Assembly: GCF_008831285.2 (NCBI RefSeq)
Contig: NC_045147.1
Location: 23,150,981-23,214,980, forward strand
Length of the DNA: 64,000 nt
Reading direction: 5' to 3'
Origin: Nymphaea colorata
Lineage: Eukaryota > Streptophyta > Magnoliopsida > Nymphaeales > Nymphaeaceae
This document shows, piece after piece, positions 27,301-39,042 of this stretch. Position 1 is the stretch's first letter; each line of letters opens with the position of its first letter. The translations under genes and the position numbers were made by a program. The notes below the pieces were generated by a model. The model had not been told where the DNA came from, searched no databases, and saw nothing but the letters and a program-made list of their open reading frames with translations.

Positions 27301-30300
27301 ATGAGGAAATTTTCCACCAAAAGGAAATAATTAATAGGATAAATTTCCCCTCCCTATCTTATGGGGCCTCTGGTACTGCTCATGAATGATAGACTAAATG
27401 AGTTGGTTGAACAAGGACTTAATGTTGAAGTGATGGTCATTCCATTCGAGGTAGGAGGAAGAAGAGAGAGAAACAAAAGGAGAGAATGGAGAATTTACTT
27501 CAGCACATGCTTTTGGGAGCACCAACCGTCCAATTCTTCCAGCATCACTGGCACTCAACACCTTCTCAAACAGTGGGACAATTTTTGAATTTGAGCTTGA
27601 AGATTGCAAGGTTAAGTGAAATCCATGAGCAATCCAATCAAAACAACAGTCATGTGTGAACAGATCAATTCAAACAGTTTTCAACATAAACAAAATCATA
27701 AGGCAATAAAAATATCAAGTTAAGCAACAATGGATACTCTCCAGATATCTGTTGGAGCTCTTGATCTGTAATCCTTGGCCAGTAACGGGGTAGCAGCTGA
27801 TTTCGACCCCTCCCTTCACCTGGGGGTCGTGCAACCCTTATCTGTGGAGGTGCATCTTTTGTTGAGTCGGAAGCTGTGCTGGGGCCTGCATTAGCAGGCT
27901 TTACCAAAAAGTGACGTGACCTTTGCCCTTGTAGAAATGAAGAGGTTGCCCTATTCTGCTGCCTAATTTCTGCAGCAAAGCTAGGACTAGCTAATGGAGG
28001 CTTTGCATTATTTTGTAAATTACTTGCTTCTACTGCACTGCCAGAATTAGGAGCTCCCAAGCTGATATTCAAGTATGTATTACCTGATGGTTCGTAGCCA
28101 TTTGCCACGGAATCTTTATGAGCTTTCTGATTGACTAATTTAGAAGATCCACTTGACATAGTTGGATGACTAAAACTTCCAGTTCCCACAAGAGAAACAG
28201 CACCTTGCTCCTTCTTGATCCTCTCTATAGATATGTTATAGCTTTGTTCTTCATGCTTGCCACTTCGTATGTTCCCTTGGGCATCTCTACTCGACTGCCT
28301 ATATTCACCTCTCTTCATGGAACTACCATCCACTTTAGAATCCAAAACAGGGGATATAAGTTCACCAGCATCATTCAGTTGTGAGGTGGCCATCCCATTC
28401 TTTCTTTCTTCACTAGGACTTTTTGAAGGCAAATACACTGCTGTATGAAGAGGAGATGAAAACACTAGTGGACCTGTTTGATGAGCCTGCAACAATCAGC
28501 AGACACAGGAAATTCAGAAAAAATGGAAACACAAACTTAAAAACCACTCAACTTATTAGTCAAACTAGTCGGATGACTAGTTGAGACCTTGATAACTAAC
28601 ATTATAGCTCCATAGGCAACAACTTTTTCACTATTTCCCACTAGTGCATAATAAATCCACAATAAAACTCATGAAATCACTATGTTATTATTAGATACTG
28701 TAGCAGTTAGCACACATTTTGTTCATTCATAGTGTCAGCTTGTGAGATATCTAGATATCCACACACTCCATAGTTGCACGTTCCTTGTCATGGTACAAGC
28801 TAGAACTGTGAATGTCACAGTAAGTTCAATTTTGTACAATAGAATAAGCATGTATTTCAGCATCCTCGTTTTCATGTTTTTTCTTGTAAAGCCAGGCTCT
28901 ACATAAACCTAAGAAAATATAAACCACCTCCACAAAATTGTTAGTACTTAGTAGATGAAAGCAAAAATTTGACTTGATAGGGGAAAAAAATAGAAAATGC
29001 TTGTGAAAGTTTGCTGTATGGCACCTGCATCATTAGCCATTAGTCACACGGTATCAAATTACCCATCACCAATGGACTTTGGAGTCTTGGACCCCCATGT
29101 TTGTCAACCTTTATGCAATCTTTTCATTTTTCATGACTAATGATCTTGCTCCATCTGCTGCTCCTTTATGACGGTTTTTTTGCTAATTTGTTCAGTAAAG
29201 AGAAAAATTTGTGTGATATGTACGTTCTTCTCAAATGCTAATTCACTTACCTTAGCCAAATGAGACAAGCTTGTGTCTAATATGTTGCACCCGTACTAGG
29301 TTCTAGTAATAGAAATCCGATACCCCACACCTTGATGTTCAAGCAAAAATTGAAAATCTACCCGTGCTTATCAAAAAAGGGTGAATAAGAATACAAAAAC
29401 AAGCTTCAAGATGTTCTTACAGGAGAATGATTTGAACTCTTTGTGCACTTGAAACATTCTACGCCTCCACCATCAAGGAGTTCAACCAAGGATTTTGATG
29501 CAATACATCCACAGTGAAGACCCTGCAGTAGATAAAGCTACCAGATCAGGCAAAAGAACCTAGGGTAAGTGATACGCAAATTTGGTAAAGCTTACCTTGC
29601 CACATGAGTTGCAGTCTCTCCATCCAGTTTCATTTATATGGAACATGTCACAAAAAATGGATTGTTCATATGCAACCCTGCAATCATTGCCATGAATAGA
29701 TCAATAGGAATGCTCTTTTCCTTACAACATGCAATAAGGCAGGACAGGAAAGCAAACTGATTATTTTATTCATTTATTATCCTTTTTAGATTCAATCATG
29801 CATTTATATGAGATTCTCGACATTCACAAGCAAAAGTGAAGCCTACAATTGCCAAAAGGCAAAGTACTACACATTGCCTGCCTAAATTAAACAAGAATGT
29901 CACATACTGCAAGATGCAGAAACATGTTAAAGGTAAACATTTAGAATGCTAGACAGAGCATATTCATAGAATACCACATACAATATCAAGCATGTGTCCT
30001 CACAAAATGAAAGCATTATGCTGTGTCTAGGCATTAATCTCTCCAAGGAGCTAGCCATCACCAAGGCAGTCATCTCAGAGAACCAAAAATACATACAAGC
30101 TTGTCATGTTCCATCTCACGCACTGGCAACCTCCCCAAAGTGGTAGACACCACCAAGGCTATTACCCCACCGAACCAACAAAATTACAATAATAACTCAG
30201 AATATAAAAATATTAAACTAAGAAAACTGAAAAACCTTCGGTATTGAAAAGACTTCTGGAACAAGATTTCAAGTTGGAGAATTTTCCAAAAATCTGGGCA

Positions 30301-31560
30301 CTCACTTAGGCGACGAGGTGCTAAAGAATTCCAGAAGATATCTTACATAATTTCAAATTTCCCAAAAGTTAGGAGCTTATGTTGGAAGGGGTTTTCCAAC
30401 TTAGATAAAGGTATGAATGTCATATGCCCTTTTCCAAGTTAAATGGATAAAATTTCTAAACAGTAGCCAAGAATAGATGGTTTGAATAGGCTACGGGATA
30501 TCCCTGTTTCATTCACACGATTTCCAAAGATTACCATGACTCCCTTATTTGCCCATAAAATACGCATCAATTAGTACCCTTTTTTTCTGGTATAAAAATA
30601 AAAACATTTAAATTAAATAGAAAAAATATATCATATGGGACACATTATGATCACACAAACAAAAACAAGCACAAGAAAGAGAAGGCGTCAATAGGAAGGG
30701 AGCCCTTTCATATTAGCTTCTTCCTCCCCGCAACAAATTGTGAATCTTACTTGATTCTAATCATATACAAAGTAACTAACCGTAAGTTATGGGATTCCAC
30801 GTATTGCATGGAAGTAAATAAACAATTTTTACACTTAAGCCCATTTACTAACGAACTTCATTTATGTCAACCAATTAATGTGTCACCTTTAAGAAGTTTC
30901 GAATTGAAGTCTTCTTGTCATGAATAGATCCAATGTTCAACAAACAGAAGAAGCGAGACAAGCGTACATGACTCAGACTCAGTTTTGGGAAATAAAAAGA
31001 TCCAGTACTCGACCAGGTCCAGGTGCAACGCTCACATCATGAATTGCAGTTTCACCTAGACGAAATCTAATTCTTAGGCATGCCCTGTTTCCGTTGCATG
31101 CAAACGTAGTAGCCATAGACTCGTACGTTTGCTTTCAAAAATAAGAGCTCCACACGCTAAACCAGAAGCAGCGACATGAACCCCAGGAGATATAACGATG
31201 AGAATCACAAATACACTTTCTACCGCTGAATACCCAAATCAGATAGGAACAAAAAACTCCATAATCTCTCGAAAACAACAAAATCACAGGTCAATATCGT
31301 CTGGAACACAAGCTCCTCTCTCTAATGGAATCACACGGAAAATCCGATCCACTCCACAGACGACCTAAGGCAAAGGACCACAAAAAAGGATTCTCGCAGA
31401 AAGAAAACCACCAACCAACTGAAGATCAAGGCACGAAGACTACATACCCACAAGTATCACACAGATTAGCAACACCACCGGTCCTCAGCGGCCATCCAGG
31501 CCTCCACCTGCTCGTCGTCGTCGTCCCACACCTCGAGTTCATGCATGCCCTCGATTCCAT
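18789..31560 (-). CDS. VAL: VAL/HSI2-type B3 domain transcriptional repressor (PHD-like, B3, CW, EAR)
   Basis: Exons in order: 31448-31560, 29596-29677, 29421-29522, 27738-28486, 27499-27595, 26678-26852, 26179-26255, 25906-25986, exon 9 ending at 25561 (start uncertain, 25856 to 25788), 23561-23610, 22826-22939, 20861-20928 and 18789-19597; about 915-930 residues. The N-terminus carries a Cys-rich PHD-like finger (CMNSRCG, LCDTCG, FCDMFH, DCNSCGKGLHCGC). A B3 DNA-binding domain follows ([20 protein letters not shown] to [14 protein letters not shown]), then a CW zinc finger ([21 protein letters not shown]), a Cys-rich basic block (RPGCSCIVC) and an EAR motif (IDLNCDP). VAL proteins bind RY elements and recruit Polycomb and histone deacetylase to silence embryo genes such as LEC1 and FUS3, and FLC. 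All junctions are in phase except exon 8 to 9. Confidence 0.9.
20210..20240. repeat. Perfect 13-base inverted repeat in a VAL intron
   Basis: Arms at 20210-20222 (GTTCATTTTCTAT) and 20228-20240 are exact reverse complements around a 5-base loop. It lies in the intron between VAL exons 12 and 13. AT-rich hairpins of this type are common in plant introns. Confidence 0.8.
20767..20834. repeat. Two-copy 34-base tandem repeat in a VAL intron
   Basis: Both copies begin TTAGTCTCAAGAG and are adjacent, at 20767-20800 and 20801-20834, with several substitutions in the second half. A local duplication in the intron between exons 12 and 13. Confidence 0.7.
22150..22390. repeat. Degenerate tandem duplication of about 120 bases in a VAL intron
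   Basis: A unit containing AACTTAAACTAGA, CAACCTTG and CCAGC, then GAGAAACCACCAA, appears at about 22153-22255. It recurs diverged at about 22276-22385. It lies in the intron between exons 11 and 12 and has no coding content. Confidence 0.6.
23941..24240. repeat. Repeat-like block with inverted GCAGGTGTG arms beside a TA array
   Basis: CACACCTGCAT at 23962-23972 and ATGCAGGTGTG at 23984-23994 are exact inverted arms. The sequence then runs through a CT-rich tract into the TA array. Similar CACCCGCA-type words recur just after the array (24316-24375), so the array may have grown inside an old insertion. It lies in the intron between VAL exons 9 and 10. Confidence 0.4.
24241..24307. repeat. 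(TA)n microsatellite in a VAL intron
   Basis: About 30 TA units, nearly pure. It lies in the long intron between VAL exons 9 and 10 and is expected to vary in length. Confidence 0.95.
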
Positions 31561-33660
31561 GACGCCCCACCGCCCTATTCCCTTCAGCACGCCGCAAAAT
31601 AGGCGCCATTCTCATCGCACGACGGCCAGACAAAGCATAAACCCAGTCTTTCCATCATTACCTACGAGACGATTCTTATCCAGGAACATCAGAAAAGAAC
31701 ACAACAAAGGCGCCCATCTCCCCTTTTCCTCGATCCCACCATCGGCTCTCCCACCTTCCTTGCCTCCCTCCGGAACCCAGGACCACCGACGGCCCCGATT
31801 TCTCCGACGCCTCAAGATCCGGCGCAGGCGTGTAGTTTCCGGCAGCCTATCACCGGAATGATAGCCAATCGCCTCACGATTTGGAGGGCGAGGAAGCGTG
31901 TGCATGCATGCACGAACGATCAAAGCTCTACAAGAACATCGAGAGAGAGAGTAGCGTTTTATTGGTTTTCCTTTGTATTACACTGCGGTAAAAAACAATT
32001 ACCATCTTCCGTTTGCTAGTCAAAGAAAGCAGTACCACACTCTTCGATTTGGGGAGAGATTCTTCTTCCCTTTCTTTCCTGAATTGAGGAAATAATTGTG
32101 ACGACCTCATCTTCTGTGGAGTCAAACAAGAAGTGATTATCAAATTCTAGTAAATCTCGACTGAAACTGAGGGTAGCCTTGTCATTTCTTAAAAGTCAAC
32201 CCCCCCCAAAAGTTTATTTTGAGGTTTTAGGGTTTTTTTTCTCCTGAGGTTGGTTCGCTGGTCCCACTAGTTTTGCCCTCCCCCACCCACTTTTATTACT
32301 TTGTTGCCTCTCCTTCTTTCTTACCCACAAATTTAGGGCTTCCTCTTTCCTTTTTTTTTTTTCATTTTTAGGGAAGAACTTTGTAGATTCTCTCTGGTCA
32401 CTGAGCAGGAAGGAACTTTGACTCTTGGAAGTTGGGGGGATGAAATTTTTTGGTTTTTCTCCTCAAAATGGCATTGGCATACCCATTTATGATAAAAAAT
32501 AATTATAAAAATGTCCATGAGTTACTAAATTTAGATATTCAAAAAAGCACCAATAGAAGTTTCTATTTTACTCCCCATCTTACTTAAGGTTGAGTTTCCA
32601 CTTTCCAATCCTCTCACCTAAGTGTGCATAATTGTTTGTTGTAGATGCATTATAAGAGTTCATTAGGTTGGTCAACTATTAAAGTATAAGCATGTTCGCT
32701 GCACCTCTTCCCCTCTCATATATATGCATAAAGCACGTGTACCACTTGCCCAAGTTTATTTGTTTGTAAAATAATGTGTAGCATTTCAATATCTTAAAAG
32801 ATCAATGACCAAGATTGTGTTAATTTTGAAGATACAAAAGTGTACTTCTTTTATGTTTCAAATGACATGAACTAAGAGCCTCTTTTTCCTGTTAAATAAC
32901 CCGTGCTAGATGTATTCATGAGGTCCCACTGCAATAATGCACTCTTCAGCAACTATTTTAAGAGCAAAGACAGATAAGTTGTTATGATTAGATCTTTTTT
33001 ATTGCCATGGTTTAGAAGCCCTCTCCAATACTATTCTTTATCTTTGTAGAAAGTGAAAATACAGAAAAACTTTAGGGGAATAAGGAGTTGTATATGAGCT
33101 TCGACTCTCTGTCGGGTAGCGGGTCTCCCCGCTCATCCCGAAAAGACCCAAGAACTAACACATGAGAAATTTAGCATGAGGGAGAGCCTATATCAGTTTA
33201 GAAATGTTCACCAAATTTTTAAAGTATTTGGAAAACTGCCACCTTAACTGTTAAGTTATTAAAAAAAATCCATTTAAGTTGAGCAGTTATGTCAAGTATG
33301 AAGTCACATTCTCACCCTTCAAATGGTTATTTCATCACTTCTTCCTTCGACCTTGACATTTTTTCTCAATTTCATTGCTATCTTAGCCCCTGCTGGATCT
33401 GAATTTCGTTCCAGAAATTAAAGTCTGAAAGCTAGTTCCAAGTTATCCAATCCGAATCTAAGCTATTTACATCTCGTAAGGTATGCACATGTTTGGGATG
33501 TAGGAAAGAGAGATGCACTGGAAGCCTAGTCAAAGATGAATCTCGTACAACCAAAAAATGATAAAGTTTAACACCTTGGTTAAGTCTTAATTCTATCATT
33601 TTGTGGTTTGAGCTTTTTCATGGTGTTGTTCTAGAAAGGCATGATATGAACTCGGATTGT

Positions 33661-33880
33661 TATGCATCACCAGAAATTTCTAGTTTGGGGGTGCTCCAAG
33701 TTTAAATTTTAAACTTTAAGGAGCAATCATATGTAAAAAAAATGAAAATTAATGAAGTTTTTATATATAAATAAAGTAAATTTTGTGGTTGCCCACACTC
33801 TTCTTCCGATGAACTTAGGATCCATAAAATTAGTGGCGGAGACACATGGAGGCTAGTGTGGGCCACTGCCCACATCAGCC
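33661..33880. repeat. Decayed repeat with GTGGCGGAG word and GCCCACA hairpin
   Basis: The block contains GTGGTTGCCCACACTC, then AGTGGCGGAGACACATGGAG at about 33832-33851. A perfect TGTGGGC/GCCCACA hairpin (33857-33863 and 33868-33874) follows. The GTGGCGGAG word links it to the blocks at 13171 and 62623. It is probably an old non-autonomous element; its class is unknown. Confidence 0.4.
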
Positions 33881-35512
33881 CATATATAATCACACTATGA
33901 TGACTCATAAATCACGTAGGATGTGTAACTCAAGTGCTCATCAGCAAAAAAAATCTTGGCTTACAGCCAAAAAGGGATCACATAACTTCCCACTCTTTCT
34001 AATCAATTTTAGGACCATAAATTTCCTAGCTCCAACTCTGGTTGGCCCTTCGATTCTCAAACCTGGAATCGAAGATCCTGGGAAGGTACACCTTTCGATC
34101 GGAAATGCTGGGAGTTAGGCTTCCTACCTTTATTCACATAAAATAAATATTTAGAGGGCAAAAAACTGAGGATGCTAAGCAGCAGAACCCATTAACAAAG
34201 CAACAAAACTGCCTGCTAGAAACACAGCAGGTAAACAAACCAGTAGATACTAATGCCCTTAAGAAAACAAACCCAAAAAAGATCACACAAAAAAGCTACT
34301 GCAGTTCACCTGTGGTAGCAAGAACAAAACAGGTCACCCCATATCATTTCTTTCATCCAAAACCCCAAATCTACATAACAAGAGACCAGCATTTAAAGTC
34401 GGAGCTTGATTAGCAATGACGATCTGCTTTCTGTAATTACAGATTTCTGGCCATTTCTGCTGCCGATTACGTCTGCCCTCCAGCATTTGTTTCAGAAAAG
34501 GCTTCCTTCCTCTGTTAGTGGAAATTATCCTTTTTCTCTCCTTCATATGGTGAAGTGATCTGAAACTAAAACTAAGAATCACAAGACTTCTTAGAAGGAT
34601 ATGAAGTTGGGCGTGCATGTGGACACTCAAGCATTGCCCATGTTTGTCAGATGTTAGACCTTGGCCTTTAGACAAAACTCCCCAAAGCCGCTTCATTGCA
34701 CGGAAATTTTGCCTGGACAAGATTGTTGAACAAAATTAAGGGGCCCATTCTATTTCTATCTTGAATCCAACATGGGGAATCTTTTCAATTGGACATTGCC
34801 AATTTTGACAGTTTCTCCAAGAGACAAAAAATGGGAACTTTTACAAATCCATTCCACCCACTTTTTGCTTCTGGAAAAACACCTTTTGGCATGTTTAGAA
34901 AAGGTTTGTTCCTCAGACATCCAAAAGATGTATTTGAATATCGAAATGACTCTCACTCCATTCCCGTCCAAGCGAAGATTCCGATCTACATCCACCTGAA
35001 ACGGAAAGACCTAAATTTCCACCGCTTTTGTCCCATCATCAGAGCTCAGTATTTAATGTCAAAGTGTTGGGAAGAGAGGAAGGAGACCTTTTAGTTTTAG
35101 AAGGACGGACCTTATACCCTTAACATGCTCACCTCAACTGAATTGGAAAACCATAATTAAACGCCGTTATAAATCAATAGGTATATGTATATAGTAAATT
35201 CCACTCTGAGAATCTGATACAGAAGAAATATCAAGCTGCCCACATGAGATTAGAGAGGAGGTCACCACCTTTACTAAGTCACCCAATCTGGTTACAAGTG
35301 TACTCTTTCAGTGAGATGATCGTGACGTATGGCCCTAACCAAAGCAGTGAAGCACTGCTCTCTTGGCATATATGCCAGTTTCTTCCTCTCAAGTAGTCTT
35401 TGACGACTGCGCCCTCCTTATTAGGTGAAAGTTAATCCGGTTGAGTTTTACGGAGGTGTCTGTACTGCCGAGTTCCTCACCAGCGGAGGGTGAAAGAAAG
35501 TTTGCTAGTCAC

Positions 35513-35551
35513 GGTTTTCCTTCAACCCCGTTTCGGTGGGAGGGGAAAACC
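35513..35551. repeat. Small GC-rich hairpin in intergenic DNA
   Basis: GGTTTTCC (35513-35520) and GGAAAACC (35544-35551) are exact inverted arms. An inner CCC/GGG pairing is possible around a GTTTCGG-type loop. It sits in a locally GC-richer patch of about 200 bases (35370-35560) unlike its surroundings. Confidence 0.4.
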
Positions 35552-37689
35552 ACTGTTCACCAAATGAACTGCAATTCAAATAACTAAACAGATTCTCCAG
35601 TGAGTTAATATCTCGTCGTTATTGAAAAGATAATGGTTATAGAATTGAGATCAAATCACCACCTAACTGTGTCAGTCAGCAACCTGAACCAGTATAACTG
35701 ATCCCGTAAGAATTGTCACGGTACTGGTAGCAGTGTAATTAGAGGGCTCTGGTTAAAGGACTTGGATGGAATGGGCAGCTACGTCATCTCGAGCATGATC
35801 TAGGAACGGAACTCCATTGCCCAACACGATCTGAATCATCTGATATTTGTTGTGTACAAACTTATTTGAAGAGAGAGAAGGGAGAGCATGTAAATAGCAG
35901 GTGCCAACCTCCTTTTTCTTGAAGTGATGGAAAAGTCACGTCCTTTGCGCCAAACAATGGCAAAATGTTCCAACTTTCTCCGCACGGGCATCATTGAGGG
36001 ACGTCATTTTCCACTTCCTTGTTTTGCTGACGTAAAAAGCTTCATATCCTCTTGCAGAACACTCTCCTCAGGGCAACAGAACTGACCTGCTTAACAGTAC
36101 GTATAAGCAACAATCTTGCTTGGAAGAATGCAGTCCCAGACCAGAATATTCTTTTCATTTTATACATTGACCCCTGCAGGCTGCCATCTGGTAAGAGGAA
36201 CTGCTTGTTTCTGTTGAAAGGTTGTTAATCAAGTGAAAGCATAAAGCTGGATGAATAAAATTCTGCTATCGACTACGCACTCGGTTCTGTTGTCCGATGA
36301 ATTAATCAAGTTGGGAACGACTATTTTATGTTGCTAATGCGATTGTTTCTTCTCATTTAGTTTCAATAAGCATGTTTCATGTGGAGTTTAGCAATCAATG
36401 CTTCAATCATTCTCTTATGGAGCCCTCACTTCGCAAGCACATCCCTTAGCAAAGAACGTACTGGTAGAAAGTAAATATTTAGTTTGGAGTCTTATGAAGA
36501 TAGATATTGTTAGGTTGTAGTATGACGGTCAGATTAAGTTTCTTCTGTTTGAACTCCATAAAGTTTGTCATCTACCACATCAAACCTGTCCGGTCCAATC
36601 CTTATCTTCTTTAATTTGATTGTGGACCATCATTATAATTAATGTATGATTGAATTCATTCGTTAATTTCTTCTATGAGTTTTGATGCTTGCAATATCTT
36701 TAATAGCCTACTGACCTTTGCCTTCGATCTTTTGGTTGGTTGGTCTCATTATTTTGAGATTATCTGTCCGACGAGAACCGAAGGTGGAAACGATCATGTA
36801 TAATTCTTAGTATACTATGTTACAGTTGAATAAAGATCTGCACTGACCAATTACAGAAACCTAAGGCTAAGTCCCATCATGCTACAATTGCACAAAATGA
36901 AATTTTTGCTTTTTGATTCAGTACCGCATTGAATCGGCCGTATTTTGCAGAGAAATTTTTTCACAGATGATGGGACAGCAAGTTAAGATAGTTTTCAAAT
37001 TGAATTGTTGATGGCTGCCCGACTATCCAGTTCTGTTGATCTCCGAATCTTTCCGGCTAGACCGAGTAACAGTTCAAACAAGCCAAGAAATTCTTGTCTT
37101 TTCTGGCATGGAGAGTTGCCCTCTTCCCACACATAAAAGTATCCAATGTTGAGAATTTCATGGAATAAGGATTGCACTCCACGGCTTTTGTTTTTCAAGT
37201 TGGTATTTGAGATTAAATTGGCCCCAAAACATTTTTTTCCCCTAAAAAAGTGACAAATAGCTTCAAAGAAAATATCCCATTTGAACGACACGCGATTTTT
37301 TTTTTTTTTTGTAAAATGCAAAATCCAACTTGCTGGCAACATGCCAATCGTATCCGCCAGTGCTAACCACATTTCAAAACGTTAAAAGAACGGATTCGTC
37401 TTCAAAGCGCAAAGATCAGGAATAGATTTCTCAATCACAACCGAACAGATGTAGATTTGCCAACTTTCTCTAAGCAGGGAATGAAAAGAAAATTACTTGA
37501 TCCGACCAATCAGGAATTCTTAACCACCTAATTCAGAAATCACTTTTACCTAACCGGTGACAAGTCCTAACTCACCTTCATTCACAGTATCTTCTTGCTT
37601 TTTCCGGATGCATGACAGTAGACCTACCAAACCTTTCACTCGTAAGCGTTTGATCTATAAATGCAGTCTGTTTGGAATTTAACACTAGC

Positions 37690-37868
37690 AATTGCTGAGT
37701 CGGTAAAGCGACATGTTTGAAATTTGGGTGCACTGGATATATTTATATGCCATATTTTCAACGACAACAGTATAATGTGTCGGCAGCTTATACTTGTCAC
37801 CAGGCTGCCTATATATTTGCAGCTTACACGAGCAACTGCACAATTGCTAAGTCGGTGAGGCGACATGT
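37690..37868 (+). repeat. Direct repeat spaced 152 bases, each copy resembling a tRNA/SINE A box
   Basis: Copies at 37690-37716 and 37842-37868 (27 bases, three differences) contain TTGCTGAGTCGGTAAAGCG or TTGCTAAGTCGGTGAGGCG. Both are close to the tRNA A-box pattern TRGCNNAGYNGG. Related words (GGCTGCCTATAYATTT, GCAGCTTAYAC) also recur between and after them. I see no clear B box or poly(A) tail, so a decayed duplicated SINE is only a suggestion. Confidence 0.4.
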
Positions 37869-39042
37869 CTCCAATTCAACGAAGCAAAGATATGATGCCA
37901 GGGCTGCCTATACATTTCCTGAACAAGTGGGAATTATGGAGTTGTGCCCATTGAAATCTTTTTAGTTGTGCAGTTGGTGGCGAGGATGATCTTATTTATT
38001 TCGATCATAATGATAACAAAAATCTGCTTGGGAGACATGTCATAAAGAAAGTTGTCGTATCTTACATTCCTTTAAAGGGGAATGATCTGGTGAAACCATT
38101 TCGAGGGGTGTTCGGTAGGAAATAGGAATAAGAGGTTGGTCACTTGCTCGGCGGCCAGACCTTCGGACAAAGGACCTTTTGCTTGAACTGCTCACCATAC
38201 AAACGTATAATTGCCAAGATGTTCGCCTTGCTTACAACTTTAACCTTTCTTTTAAGAAATTAGCTATTCCAATTTTGTTCTCTCATGAAGGTCAAACTTT
38301 TCTGGACTCTTCAGTGATTTAAGCATTTAGATCAGGTGTCAACAAGAGCTTCACGGACCTCAAAGATGGTAAATTAGACGACGTTAAGGGTTCAAAAGAG
38401 GAAGCACAAGCCTCTTGTTGACATAGTTTAGTTAAGGACGGGTCCACAACCCAAGGCTCTGTCCACCACAAGGAAAGTGAAAAAAAAAAAATCACATTAT
38501 GACGAATGACCCCCATGAAGCACATAACCAAGACTGAACGATGATCGATCGAGCATATTTGGAATAAAATTCTAAAAGTAGAACCAACACGCCAAGAACA
38601 TTCGCAAAAGATACAACATTCGGCAACCTCATGAAATTATGCTTTGAGGTTCTCATGAAATAATATTAGATTCAGCAGAAAGACAGAGTCGGATGCTATC
38701 ATAGTTTTCTGTAAGAATTTTGCATAAATTTACTAAGCAGTGAAAAGTTACAACACGATCTCCTTTGTACAGACAAAACAGTACACACAGGCACCTCGAC
38801 AACTTGAAAGGAATTGGCAACCGTGCCATGGACACATGGAATCATGAAGCTACATGAGATTGTTGCCACATACTAATTAAGCGTAGTGCCTTTTTCTGCA
38901 TGTTATCTGTTTCTTCAATTCCTGCTCTAACATCTCAACATAAACGTTACAAGGCCATTGATGATCAAGCCACATATGAGAACAGGAAACGTGGGCTATT
39001 TTACATAATCACACTGCCGATGGAGTTGCAAACTATGTACAG

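Larger units (their letters stand above)
31561..39042. other. Gene-poor region between VAL 5' end and PUB62 3' end
   Basis: About 7.5 kb without a supportable gene. The first few hundred bases hold the VAL leader and promoter, and a telo-box-like TTTTAGGGTTT lies at 32226-32236. The rest holds decayed repeats near 33660-33880, a short hairpin at 35513-35551, a 152-base-spaced repeat at 37690-37868 and otherwise anonymous AT-rich DNA. The last 300 or so bases before 39043 are probably PUB62 3'UTR. Confidence 0.5.

Noticed and set aside
31325-31861. Plus-strand ORF of 178 residues
   Set aside because: It runs antisense to VAL exon 1 and its leader; the minus strand has the conserved CMNSRCG finger with good splice sites.
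34334-34720. Minus-strand ORF of 128 residues
   Set aside because: No recognisable family, no splice or promoter context, and low-complexity composition; likely chance.
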